DNA of 64,000 bases, from NCBI RefSeq assembly GCF_012641405.1, contig NZ_JABAII010000006.1, positions 1 to 64,000 on the forward strand, in the 5' to 3' direction. The DNA is from Rhizobium sp. P40RR-XXII. Lineage in GTDB: Bacteria; Pseudomonadota; Alphaproteobacteria; Rhizobiales; Rhizobiaceae. Shown piece after piece: positions 52,171-60,278 of this stretch. The position numbers were made by a program, and so were the translations under genes. Under the pieces are notes generated by a model. It saw only the letters and a list, made by a program, of their open reading frames with translations, made no database searches and was not told the DNA's origin. Position 1 is the stretch's first letter, and each line of letters starts with the position of its first letter.

Positions 52171-53382
52171 CTAATGTTCCGAAAAGCTGCCCCGCCCCAT
52201 ATAGATGTCCACCATGCGACGTCCCCATTCCGCTCTGCTCGGCGCGATATGCTGGCCGAGGGCCAATGCCCCTTCGCCCAGCCGCCGCATCAGCTGGTCG
52301 TCATCGGTCTGCGCCAATTTCTCCGCCAGCGACGCCGCATCGCCGCTGGTAAAAACTAGACCCGCGCCATGTTTTTCGACCTCTTCCGCAATCAGCGCGT
52401 TACTGCTGACGATGACCGGAATGCCTGACATCAAGGCTTCTGCGGCGACCAGGCCGTAAGGCTCGGGCATGCGCGACGGCATGACGAAGACGCGCGCTTC
52501 CCCGGCGATCCTCGCAACCTCTTCATCGCTCAGCCAGCCGGGCACGAAGCAATGTGGCAGCACGCGCTGCATCTCCTCAAGCAAAGGCCCCCGCCCGATG
52601 AGTGTCGCGGTTCTGCCCGTTTGGTTGAGGGCATCCGCCAACGTCCGCACCCCCTTTTCCCAGCACATGCGGCCGAGAAAAACGGTGCGGTGGTTGCGCC
52701 ACGCCTCGACCGGTGTCCGCGTCAATGGCTCGGTCGGCGTGCGCAATGTCGTGAAGTGCTGCAAGGGGCCGGTGCGCAGATGCGGCTCCATGTTTTCATG
52801 GGCGAGCACAATGCCGACGCGGCCCCAGAACTCCTCGCCCACACCCTGCTGCGTCAGGGTACGGCGGAAACGCCAAAGCTTATGGAAATAATTGCGCTTG
52901 TCGCAATTGGTCGTCAGGCACTTAGCAGACAACGGCTTGATATCGCAAACGTCGCCGCTGTGGAAATTGATAAGCCCCCCGTTCGGACAGTTCAGGAAGA
53001 AGTCATGCGCCGTGACGATGACTTTGGCCTCATGCTTGGCAAGCGCATAAAAGATCGACGGCGACAGGATCTGGGACCAACCGTGCACGTGGACGACGGT
53101 CTCCTCATCCGACTCCCGAAGCAACCCCTCCATCGCCTCATGAGCGCGCCGATTATAGTTTTTCGCGAGGATATCCCCGAACGCCGGGCCTTCCCGAAGG
53201 GGCCGTTCGCCAAGCGCAACCGTGCGGATGCCGTCGAACCGCGGCTTGAGACCTTCGCCGTCGTCACCGACCAGTATGGCGCAGGTCAGACCCGCATCCC
53301 TGCTTGCATCGAGACATTGCAACGCTACCTTGGTGGCGCCGCCGCGAACCGTCGAGACATCATTGACAAGGATGAGACGCAT
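52171..53382 (-). CDS. Glycosyltransferase family 4 protein
   Basis: A 403-residue GT-B enzyme. The N-terminal domain begins LILVNDVSTVRGGATKVALQ, where the RGG loop replaces the usual GG(I/V)ER acceptor loop. An unusual insert with cysteines (FFLNCPNGG, CDIKPLSAKCLTTNC) lies at about 133-168. The donor domain has FLGRMCWEKGV and PSRMPEPYGLVAAEALMSG with the conserved E-x7-E pair. It transfers a sugar from a nucleotide donor. It is the first gene of a two-gene unit with the epimerase. Confidence 0.92.
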   Translation of the reverse strand: MRLILVNDVSTVRGGATKVALQCLDASRDAGLTCAILVGDDGEGLKPRFDGIRTVALGERPLREGPAFGDILAKNYNRRAHEAMEGLLRESDEETVVHVHGWSQILSPSIFYALAKHEAKVIVTAHDFFLNCPNGGLINFHSGDVCDIKPLSAKCLTTNCDKRNYFHKLWRFRRTLTQQGVGEEFWGRVGIVLAHENMEPHLRTGPLQHFTTLRTPTEPLTRTPVEAWRNHRTVFLGRMCWEKGVRTLADALNQTGRTATLIGRGPLLEEMQRVLPHCFVPGWLSDEEVARIAGEARVFVMPSRMPEPYGLVAAEALMSGIPVIVSSNALIAEEVEKHGAGLVFTSGDAASLAEKLAQTDDDQLMRRLGEGALALGQHIAPSRAEWGRRMVDIYMGRGSFSEH

Positions 53383-53730
53383 GAGATCGGCAACTCGTCC
53401 GCTTGTGTTATCCGGGTTGAACGAAAGAAACCGCCCTCTCTTGCGTTCACGCCCGATACATAAAGCGCCCTAACATAATGACTTTTCAATTCATCCATTC
53501 GCACGAGGACATCCCGCTTTCAGATTGAATCCACAGGATTTCATCCCTTGCAAGGACAGAGATCCCGCTGGTGTGCGCTTACCATTGCGCTCGGCTCTGC
53601 TGAGTTGTTCGCAACTGCGAAAGGATATCGGGATCGGTTGATAGCCGCCACCGTGCGCGAAAACATGTGCCATACGCTTAAGCCAAACTCATTGTGGTCT
53701 TGAAGATGGCATTGGCGTCGGAAAGAAAGC
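53383..53730. other. Gene-poor region with toxin stub
   Basis: 348 bases between the GT4 start and the antitoxin end. The only recognisable piece is the VapC-like stub reported separately at 53678-53728. A 10-base palindrome CCTTGCAAGG lies at about 53546-53555. Other reading frames are short and look like chance. Confidence 0.4.
53678..53728 (-). pseudogene. Possible VapC toxin N-terminal stub
   Basis: Two bases after the antitoxin stop, the minus strand reads FLSDANAIFKTTMSLA and stops. The start resembles the VapC opening F-L-L-D-T-N-V-I, with the metal aspartate retained, but no start codon, and similarity ends after about eight residues. It sits exactly where the toxin of a Phd/VapC-type module should begin. 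Evidence is short, so the call is tentative. Confidence 0.35.
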
Positions 53731-53997
53731 TTAAAGATCAACCTCGCGAGAGGACGCAGGATCTCTGGAGAAAATGTCGGCGGCAGGATCGATATCCGTC
53801 GGAAAGGTCTTCAGATATTGAAGGAGGCTCAGGCTGTCTTCCCGGGCCGCCTTTCTTGCCTCCTCCGCCGCTTTAACACTGACGACGACAGCCACCGCGC
53901 GTCCGCGGCGCGTAATCGTCACAAATTCTCCGGCCGCGGCCTGATCAACGACACGAGAAAACGATGCCCTCGCGTCCTTTAAACAAATTGTTGGCAT
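53731..53997 (-). CDS. Phd/YefM-family antitoxin, orphan
   Basis: An 88-residue antitoxin. The Phd/YefM N-terminal DNA-binding part is MPTICLKDARASFSRVVDQ followed by EFVTITRRGRAVAVVVS. The C-terminal toxin-binding tail (LLQYLKTFPTDI, SSREVDL) matches antitoxins usually paired with PIN-domain VapC toxins. TTTGGAGCAGCCC before ATG 53997 fixes the start; an in-frame ATG at 54018 lacks such a site. Normally the toxin gene follows directly, but only a stub is seen. It may persist as an autoregulator or as protection against related toxins elsewhere. Confidence 0.85.
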   Translation of the reverse strand: MPTICLKDARASFSRVVDQAAAGEFVTITRRGRAVAVVVSVKAAEEARKAAREDSLSLLQYLKTFPTDIDPAADIFSRDPASSREVDL

Positions 53998-54169
53998 GGG
54001 CTGCTCCAAACTCGTCACATCACCCTTTTAAAGGCGTATCTCTACGAGGTGAAGACGCGGAAATGTGCCGATCCAGTTATGCCCTCGCTCCATATAAGCC
54101 AATGAAGCCGACGAAACGCGGGCATCGGCTGATTTTCTTGCGATACCAAGGCCTGCACCCTGTTCGCTG

Positions 54170-54565
54170 TCATCCCCTCGCCTTCTTGACGGCGATCTCC
54201 ATTTCCGTGAACGGCCGGCGGAAAGTAGGCATGCGCTCCGTGACGTCGGGAAACGCGCCGAACGGCTTGTGTGGCCCAGCCTGATACCAGAAGGCGACCG
54301 AGGACATCGTCGGAGCGGCGATTGGCATGGCCGTGCTCTATCGTGACGCGAATGCGCTTCTGGAAGATCGCCGGATCTTCGATATGCCAGCGATAGAGCG
54401 TGACCGGCGCCGGCTGTGGGTTCGGCCCGCGGCTCGATCAGCGCAGCCATCGGCCCAATGCGCGGATCGGGCTTGCGCACCGTGTCCGGCACCGAAAGCC
54501 CCTGCTCGCCGTCGATGAAGATCATGTCGTCGCCTTCGCCGTACCAGTCCCACACATCGTAGCGG
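54170..54565 (-). pseudogene. Decayed GH172/DUF2961 glycoside hydrolase (C-terminal part)
   Basis: Read on the minus strand, three frames in succession give family sequence. The first frame gives VWDWYGEGDDMIFIDGE, the second VTLYRWHIEDPAIFQKRIR with IEHGHANRRSDD, and the third SVAFWYQAGPHKPFGAFPD up to TGA at 54172-54170. These are the GH172 (difructose-dianhydride/arabinofuranosidase-type) motifs in the right order. The GTGTEDYF segment expected after the first block is missing, so there is an internal deletion besides two frameshifts, and the N-terminal half of the gene is gone. Confidence 0.8.
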
Positions 54566-54649
54566 CGAAATCGATTTATCTGTTTTCGAAAGCAAACCGT
54601 CTGCCACTCTCGAACGGAAAACCGCCGCGCCCCTTTTCCCGGAATTACT

Positions 54650-54844
54650 TCAGTGAACGCTAGGCATCTTCACGACTGCGGCGAAATCCTCCGCCACCAG
54701 TTCGCTGATCGCGATCAAAACCTCCTCGGCCGTGAAACCGGCGGCGATCGTGTCGCGAATTAAATCCTGCAGATCCGGCTCGATGACGTCACGGCAATCT
54801 TTGAGCCGCTCCTCAGAGACCGTGATATTGTTCAATTCTTCCAT
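54650..54844 (-). CDS. Small hypothetical protein
   Basis: A 64-residue acidic helical protein (MEELNNITVSEERLKD, then LQDLIRDTIAAGFTAEEVLI). AAAAGGGCGGTAG precedes the ATG. It is 61 bases downstream of rpsU on the same strand and could be cotranscribed. No named family recognised; similar short acidic proteins are common beside rhizobial genes. The coding look (start, ribosome site, even composition) supports a real gene. Confidence 0.6.
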   Translation of the reverse strand: MEELNNITVSEERLKDCRDVIEPDLQDLIRDTIAAGFTAEEVLIAISELVAEDFAAVVKMPSVH

Positions 54845-54872
54845 CTACCGCCCTTTTCAAAAGATGTTCGGC

Positions 54873-54893
54873 GGCCGGCTCAATATACCGGCC
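54873..54893 (-). promoter_or_regulatory. Hairpin downstream of rpsU
   Basis: GGCCGG-N9-CCGGCC is a perfect 6-bp stem in the gap between rpsU and the small hypothetical gene. There is no adjacent T-run, so it is more likely an mRNA-stabilising or attenuating hairpin than a terminator. Confidence 0.4.
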
Positions 54894-54905
54894 ACCACTC
54901 AGTGA

Positions 54906-55142
54906 CTATCGAGCCGAAGCCCGTCGCTTTGCAGCCGGCAAAAGCCCCTCGCGTTGCAGCTTCTTACGCGCTGCCTTGCGCTGCCGAGCGACCGCCTGCG
55001 CTTTCTCTCGAACCCGGCGCTCGGAAGGCTTTTCGTAGGCACGACGCTCCCTCAGCTCCCGAAAGAGCCCTTCCCGCTGCATCTTCCTCTTCAAGGCGCG
55101 CATTGCGTGTTCGACATTGTTGTCTCTGACGATGACCTGCAT
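54906..55142 (-). CDS. rpsU: 30S ribosomal protein S21
   Basis: Small basic ribosomal protein of 78 residues. It begins [20 protein letters not shown], the conserved S21 start in rhizobia, and continues with [21 protein letters not shown]21 binds the 30S platform near the anti-Shine-Dalgarno region and helps initiation. AAGGAGAAGAAG sits right before ATG 55142; the frame is open further upstream but that would add a non-S21 leader. Rhizobia often have more than one rpsU. Its location between pseudogenes and metabolic genes suggests this is an accessory copy. Confidence 0.93.
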   Translation of the reverse strand: MQVIVRDNNVEHAMRALKRKMQREGLFRELRERRAYEKPSERRVREKAQAVARQRKAARKKLQREGLLPAAKRRASAR

Positions 55143-55170
55143 CTTCTTCTCCTTGTTGTCGTTGTTGAAT

Positions 55171-55323
55171 TCAGCCGAGTTGATCGGCAATGATGGCCTG
55201 AAGCTCCTGCCGCGTGAGAAGGCAGGGATATGGCTTCCAGTTTTTATCCGGCCGGTTGACGGCTTCGCCGCGCTCGCACGGCTTTACCGCCGCCAACGCG
55301 GCGGCAGTGTTCTGCTTGTTCAA
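55171..55323 (-). CDS. Small hypothetical protein upstream of rpsU
   Basis: A 50-residue protein if started at TTG 55323, which has AAGGA six bases upstream. The sequence ([20 protein letters not shown], then [20 protein letters not shown]) has a basic middle and a helical end. It ends 28 bases before the rpsU start on the same strand. The frame is open to 55533, but that extension has no ribosome site and looks like non-coding sequence. No family recognised; may also be a non-coding leader. Confidence 0.45.
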   Translation of the reverse strand: MNKQNTAAALAAVKPCERGEAVNRPDKNWKPYPCLLTRQELQAIIADQLG

Positions 55324-55619
55324 TCGAAATCCTTGGCCGCCCGAGGCGGCGGAATGGCTAGGCAGCGCTTGCGCGCAGAATGATCGACGCTTTGAAACGT
55401 CTGCCGCAGCCGCGTGTGAAATTTGGGTGATGGCCAAAAGATAGGAAGCAAGCGGTCGTATTACAAGGCAAGGCGCAATGCAGCTGGAAAGCGGAGATGA
55501 GAGACCGCCATGCATCGCAGCTCGCCGATTCATTTCAGCGCGCTTGTATTGCCAGCAGTGGTTGCTTTGCGATAGACCCGTTCTATCTCACCTGTGTTCA
55601 GATTCTCCGGAGCATTAAA

Positions 55620-56778
55620 ATGCGTCTTGAACCGCAGCAGCGAATTTATGTCTGCTTTTTCCTCTTTGCGGTATCGATAGGCGCGTTGCTGTCGCGCCTT
55701 CCCGACCTTCAGGTCGCATTGCAGATCAACAAATCCGAGCTCGGCCTGACGCTGATCGGTGCGGCCATCGGCGCATTGATATCGCTGACGTTTGCATCAC
55801 CGCTCGTTGCGCGCCTTGGCACGCGCAGGACCGCGTTCGTTACCGTGCTTGGAACATCGGCGCTGCTGGCGCTCGTGCCGTGGATGGGTGCCGCGCCCCT
55901 GGTCTTTGCCGTGCTGTTTTGCGAAGGCCTGCTGGCGGGGGCTCTCGAAATCAATCTCAACGTCGAAATCGATCGCATCGAGGCACAGCTCGGCCGAGGC
56001 GTGATGAACCGGGCGCATGGCTTCTGGAGCCTCGGCTTCTTCGTCACCGCTCTCATATCCTCGGCGGTCCGGCAGGCAGGTGTCCCAATGCAGCTGCATC
56101 TCGCCCTGACATTCGCCTTTGTCCTTATCGTCGGCTCCATCACGATCGCCGGCATGCTGAATGCACCGGCGCGCGCAACGCATGGCCATTCGGACGCAGG
56201 CCATATCGCGCTGCCGACGCTTGGCCTGCTGCCTCTGTGCGTGATCGGAATCGCGGCATTCCTCGTCGAAGGCGCCGGCATCGACTGGTCGGCGATCTAC
56301 ATGCGCGACGTCTTTCATGCCGAGCCGTTCATCGGGGGTCTCGGCCTGACGTTGTTCACCTTCTTCATGGCGCTGGCGAGATTGTTCGCGGACCCCGTTT
56401 GTCGATCGCTACGGCCCCAGAGCCGTTGCGCTCTTCCTGCTGCTTTTGTCGACCGCTGGGCTTTGCGCCGTCTGGCTCGCACCCCATCCCAATGTGGCCC
56501 TCCTGGGATTTGCCTTCATGGGCGCCGGCTGCAGCGCGGTCTATCCGCTGGCGGTTTCAGCCGCCGCACAACGCATCGATCGTCCAGCACATGTCAACGT
56601 TGCCGCTCTCGGGCAAATGTCTTTCGTCGTCTTCTTCCTGGCCCCGCCGCTGCTTGGATTCGTGGCCGAACATGCCGGCATTCGCACGGCCTATCTCGTG
56701 TGCATCCCCGTCATCCTTGCGGCCTTGATGGGCATCGGGTCGCTCTCGTCCCGCCGCAGCGCCTTCGCGACCTCTTAA
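55620..56778 (+). pseudogene. MFS transporter with single-base frameshift
   Basis: Reading from ATG 55620 (GGAG eight bases upstream) gives the first two thirds of a 12-helix major facilitator: FFLFAVSIGALLSRLPDLQ, the motif-A region and helices up to ARLFADP. In the CCCC tract at 56393-56396 one extra C shifts the frame; removing it joins ADP to FVDRYGPRAVALFLLLLS and the last four helices to the stop at 56776-56778. The family resembles the YbjJ/inner-membrane MFS group. Either a recent inactivation, a phase-variable tract or a base-calling error; without the extra C the protein would be about 386 residues. Confidence 0.85.
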
Positions 56779-56934
56779 AACTCGCGGATCAAAACAGGCA
56801 TCGACTTCACAAGTTCGACTTGCAAAGCCGGCTGTCTGTCGAGGGGATACGCTATACAGTTCCCCTCGCCTGCAGGCGAGCTTGGGGTATCGCTCACCTG
56901 CGAGGCTTTCGCCAGCCAATAGGCCGGGACTCGC

Positions 56935-58218
56935 TTAACGCAGCGAGCGGAATGCCGCCCTGACTTCGTTGGTGAAAATCGCCGGCTGCTCCCAGGCGGC
57001 AAAATGCCCGCCGTTGTCGGCCTCGTTGAAATAGATCAGGTTGCCGTAGCACCGCTCGGTCCAGGTCTTCGGAGCTTGGTAGATTTCGCCGGGAAAGACA
57101 CTCACGGCAACCGGCAGCTTTGGAATGTGAATGGCGTTAAAGTTATTGGTGTGATCTTCCCAATAGATCTGGGCCGCGGACGTTCCGGTTTCCGTGAACC
57201 AGTAGAGAGAAATGTCATCCAGCATCTCGTCGCGGCTCAACACTTTTTCCGGCTGCTTGTTACTGTAAGTCCAAGTGACAAACTTGTCGTGGATCCAAGC
57301 GGCCAGACCGACCGGCGAGTCGACGAGCGAATAGCCGATGGTCTGCGGGCGGGTGACCATCATATTGGCGTAGCCAGAGCTGTCGCGATAGAATTCCGCC
57401 AGCTTGTCGAAACAGGCGCGCTCCTTGTCCGTCAGATCAGCCGGTGCGGGATCGCCGGCTGCAAGGATGTGGGCAATCTCCTTGGGGACGATGCCGGGCA
57501 TGTTGAGATGGATGCCGAGCAATCCCGGCACATTCTGGAGCGCCATGCGCTGCGAGATGACCGAGCCGCAATCACCGCCTTGCGAGGCGAAGCGCTCATA
57601 GCCAAGGCGATGCATCAGCGTGCCCCATGCCCGGCCGATATGGTCCGAACCCCAGCCCGTTGTCGTCGGCTTGCCCGAGAAGCCAAAGCCTGGGATTGAC
57701 GGCACGACCAGATGAAACGCGTCTTCGGCCTTGCCGCCGTGGGCCGTCGGGTTTGTCAAAGGATCGATCACCTTGAGCATTTCCAGGATCGAGCCCGGCC
57801 AGCCATGGGTCATGATCAGCGGCATTGCGTTTTCGTGCGGGGAGCGCACGTGAATGAAGTGAATATCCAGCCCGTCGATTTCGGTGATGAACATTGGAAG
57901 GGAATTAAGCTTCTGCTCCACCTTCCGCCAATCATAGCCGTCGGCCCAATATCCAACGAGATCGCGCAGACGCTCGAGCTGCACACCCTGGGAATCATCG
58001 GCGACATTTTCCTTGAGCGGCCAGCGTGCCGTCGCAAGCCTCTGCTTCAAATCGCTGATCGCACTGTCGGGGATATCAATCTTGAACGGCTTGACGCCAT
58101 CGGGCAAGGCTTGCGAGCCGGCAAAGGACATCGCAGGCTTGAGCAGCGCCGCTGCGCCGGCGACAGCAGCCGCCGTGACGAAGGCGCGTCGATTCAATGA
58201 GAAGGATGAAGGCGACAT
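56935..58218 (-). CDS. Exported epoxide hydrolase (alpha/beta-hydrolase, EHN domain)
   Basis: A 427-residue alpha/beta hydrolase. NRRAFVTAAAVAGAAALLKP is a twin-arginine signal. The EHN domain (about 45-150) is followed by the oxyanion motif THGWPGSILEML, the nucleophile elbow QGGDCGSVI (aspartate) and the catalytic histidine in NGGHFAAWEQP. It hydrolyses epoxides to diols, in the periplasm if the signal is used. TGGAGCTCCTG before ATG 58218 sets the start; the in-frame ATG 58230 includes that ribosome site. It is monocistronic. Confidence 0.92.
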   Translation of the reverse strand: MSPSSFSLNRRAFVTAAAVAGAAALLKPAMSFAGSQALPDGVKPFKIDIPDSAISDLKQRLATARWPLKENVADDSQGVQLERLRDLVGYWADGYDWRKVEQKLNSLPMFITEIDGLDIHFIHVRSPHENAMPLIMTHGWPGSILEMLKVIDPLTNPTAHGGKAEDAFHLVVPSIPGFGFSGKPTTTGWGSDHIGRAWGTLMHRLGYERFASQGGDCGSVISQRMALQNVPGLLGIHLNMPGIVPKEIAHILAAGDPAPADLTDKERACFDKLAEFYRDSSGYANMMVTRPQTIGYSLVDSPVGLAAWIHDKFVTWTYSNKQPEKVLSRDEMLDDISLYWFTETGTSAAQIYWEDHTNNFNAIHIPKLPVAVSVFPGEIYQAPKTWTERCYGNLIYFNEADNGGHFAAWEQPAIFTNEVRAAFRSLR

Positions 58219-58643
58219 CAGGAGCTCCATATATTTGGGAAGTTTGTCGAATGCCGCGACGTTCTGCCTTCCACGTGTATCTCCGTTGTGTCTTCAACCG
58301 CATCGAATTGTATCCCTCCGTGTCAAGACCGAGGAAGGCTACAATGGATTACAGAAGCCGCCTTTCAGGTTCCATCGGCAAAGATGAAATACACACAACG
58401 CACCTCCAGCCAGATAGGTCGGCGCGAGGCGGTACGCTGGAAAACCGCAGCCTGGAAAAGCGCGCTGCGCTGTACATGGCTCGATAGCTGCGCGCTATGA
58501 GCAACGGGTCGATACCAATGAGCTGCCCGGTCCTGAAAGATAGGGGCCGCTATCCCGGCGGGAGGAGGAGACCGTGGATAGCCGGCCGGCCTGATGTAAA
58601 GAGATCGGGCCGGCAATTTCCAACTGCGCAACGTTGCAGCACC
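58219..58643. other. Intergenic region
   Basis: 425 bases between two minus-strand genes. It should contain the promoter of the epoxide hydrolase gene. Near 58581-58617 GGCCGGCC and GGGCCGGC flank an AT-rich spacer and may end the cytochrome transcript, though there is no T-run. No gene is supported. Confidence 0.4.
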
Positions 58644-59153
58644 TTATGGTGCATAGCGCGTGAAGACGTAGTCATGGTCCTTCACGTTGCCGACATGGCA
58701 GCTGAGACAGGTCTCATGCTGTGCGATATCGACCGGCTTGCCATCGATGAAGCGTCCGAAGCCCCAGCCGTGGCTATCGGGATATTTCTTCGAATCCTTC
58801 ACCATGACCTGCACGGTCGTCGGCGCTCCCGGCACCGTTGCCGGCGCAAACTCCGTCGATTGCTTGCGCTTGTAGGCCAGCTTGACAAGGATCGAACCAT
58901 CGGGAAAAGGCAGGGTACCCTTCTTGTAGGCGTCGACGGCGATATCGTTGCCGAGCACCGCGCGAAGCTCGTCGAGCGGCGGGGCTTCCTGCGCCGGCGC
59001 AATGAATTTCCAGTCTCTATAACCTTCGGGGATGGTTACGCCATAGATCGGCGAGGCGTTTTCGGACGGCGTTGCGGGACCTGCCGACTGCGAAGCGGCA
59101 ACGCCGACAGCGAGGCTTGAGACAAGAAATGCGCCAAGGAATTCGAGTTTCAT
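58644..59153 (-). CDS. Cytochrome P460-family protein
   Basis: Periplasmic c-type haem protein of 169 residues. A signal peptide (FLGAFLVSSLAVGVAAS) precedes a mature chain with the P460 pattern: IPEGYRDWKFIAPAQE, DGSILVKLAYKRK and the haem site ETCLSCHVGN near the C-terminus, where CxxCH binds haem. In the best-known members a lysine cross-links to the haem and the enzyme oxidises hydroxylamine or detoxifies NO. Here the role is unknown. It is transcribed alone, upstream of the epoxide hydrolase gene and downstream of an AraC gene. Confidence 0.92.
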   Translation of the reverse strand: MKLEFLGAFLVSSLAVGVAASQSAGPATPSENASPIYGVTIPEGYRDWKFIAPAQEAPPLDELRAVLGNDIAVDAYKKGTLPFPDGSILVKLAYKRKQSTEFAPATVPGAPTTVQVMVKDSKKYPDSHGWGFGRFIDGKPVDIAQHETCLSCHVGNVKDHDYVFTRYAP

Positions 59154-59294
59154 TTTGGACTCCTGCCCGACCGATGATCTGATAGGAAGATCGCGCAGAA
59201 TTGTATCTGCCAGATTTCAGTTGGCGGCCCGATTGTATCGAACTGTAGTTTCAATAACTGGCGGCAAGCCGTTCCCCGGCTGGCGAACCGAACA

Positions 59295-60167
59295 TCAGTC
59301 CGTTTTCCCGTCGCGCCCGAGAGACGAACGGAACACCCTTGGCGTCGTTCCCGTTCGTCGCTTGAAGATGTCGTAAAACCGGCTGCTGGAACCGAAACCG
59401 CAGTCATAGGCAATCTGGAGGATCGGTGTCTCCGTCTCAGCAAGCTGCTGCATCGCCCGCGCCAGACGATAGCGTGTGAGATATTCGTTGACGGAAATGC
59501 CAAGGACGTTGCGGAAGATCGTGTTGGCCGTGGCCGGATGCATACCGGCAAGCCTCGCCAGCATCGGCAGGCTGACCGGCTCGGAATATCGAGCGTGAAT
59601 AAGATCGGTCAACGTTTCGGCCCGACGTATGGCGGCACTGGCGCCTAATGCCGAGGATTGGCGGGTGGCAGAATGATCGCCGATGGGAGCATCGAGGACG
59701 AAGCGCCGTATCCTGAGCTTGACCTCATCCACGATTAGCTGTCGCTCGGCCGCATCGCCGAATTGCCAGTCCTCCGCCCACTGAGGCAAAAGAATTGCAT
59801 CGGCGGCATAGGCGCGCGCATCCGCGAAAAACCGTCCTTGCATGATCGCCTGGCGGACGCCGCGATCGATCGGCAAACCGAGGAAATCGACGAGCGGAAG
59901 ATAGAGGCAGACGAGCGGCGCATTCGGCGTAACTGCGATCGTTCTATGGGGAATGGCTGCCCAGAAGAGCACCAGCCGCCCCGCCTCGACTTGTTCCTGC
60001 CTTCCATTGAAGAGGTAGGTCATCTGGCCCTCGAGCAGATAGTTCAGCTCGATATGATCGTGCCAATGCGCCGCGTTCATAGCGTCAGCAATATGGCGCT
60101 CGATCATAAAGTCGCCCTGGGATATGACAAGAGCGCCCCGCGCGGCGGATATGCGAAGTTTTGGCAT
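59295..60167 (-). CDS. AraC-family transcriptional regulator (MelR-like)
   Basis: A 290-residue regulator. The N-terminal cupin-like ligand domain contains HWHDHIELNYLLEGQMTYLF. The C-terminal AraC domain has two helix-turn-helices: SLPMLARLAGMHPATANTIF and QIAYDCGFGSSSRFYDIFKR, then TPRVFR. The order and the cupin sensing part match MelR/RafR-type activators of alpha-galactoside genes. It is divergent from melA with 111 bp between the starts. It probably activates that gene with melibiose-like sugars. Confidence 0.93.
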   Translation of the reverse strand: MPKLRISAARGALVISQGDFMIERHIADAMNAAHWHDHIELNYLLEGQMTYLFNGRQEQVEAGRLVLFWAAIPHRTIAVTPNAPLVCLYLPLVDFLGLPIDRGVRQAIMQGRFFADARAYAADAILLPQWAEDWQFGDAAERQLIVDEVKLRIRRFVLDAPIGDHSATRQSSALGASAAIRRAETLTDLIHARYSEPVSLPMLARLAGMHPATANTIFRNVLGISVNEYLTRYRLARAMQQLAETETPILQIAYDCGFGSSSRFYDIFKRRTGTTPRVFRSSLGRDGKTD

Positions 60168-60278
60168 GGTCGCTCGCTCTTACGCGCGAATCTGGGAATA
60201 ATCTCTTCATTAGCAGGAGGAAATCCCGATTTGAAAGGCGCACTTGGCTCGACAAACATCTTTTGTGGAGGCTTTCCC

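Noticed and set aside
53541..53741. 66-codon minus-strand frame overlapping the antitoxin end, considered as a toxin gene
   Set aside because: No toxin-family motif; the VapC-like stub is in a different frame.
54028..54555. 175-codon minus-strand frame considered as a whole gene
   Set aside because: Only its first 17 codons match GH172; the rest of the family sequence is in the other two frames, so it is a relic.
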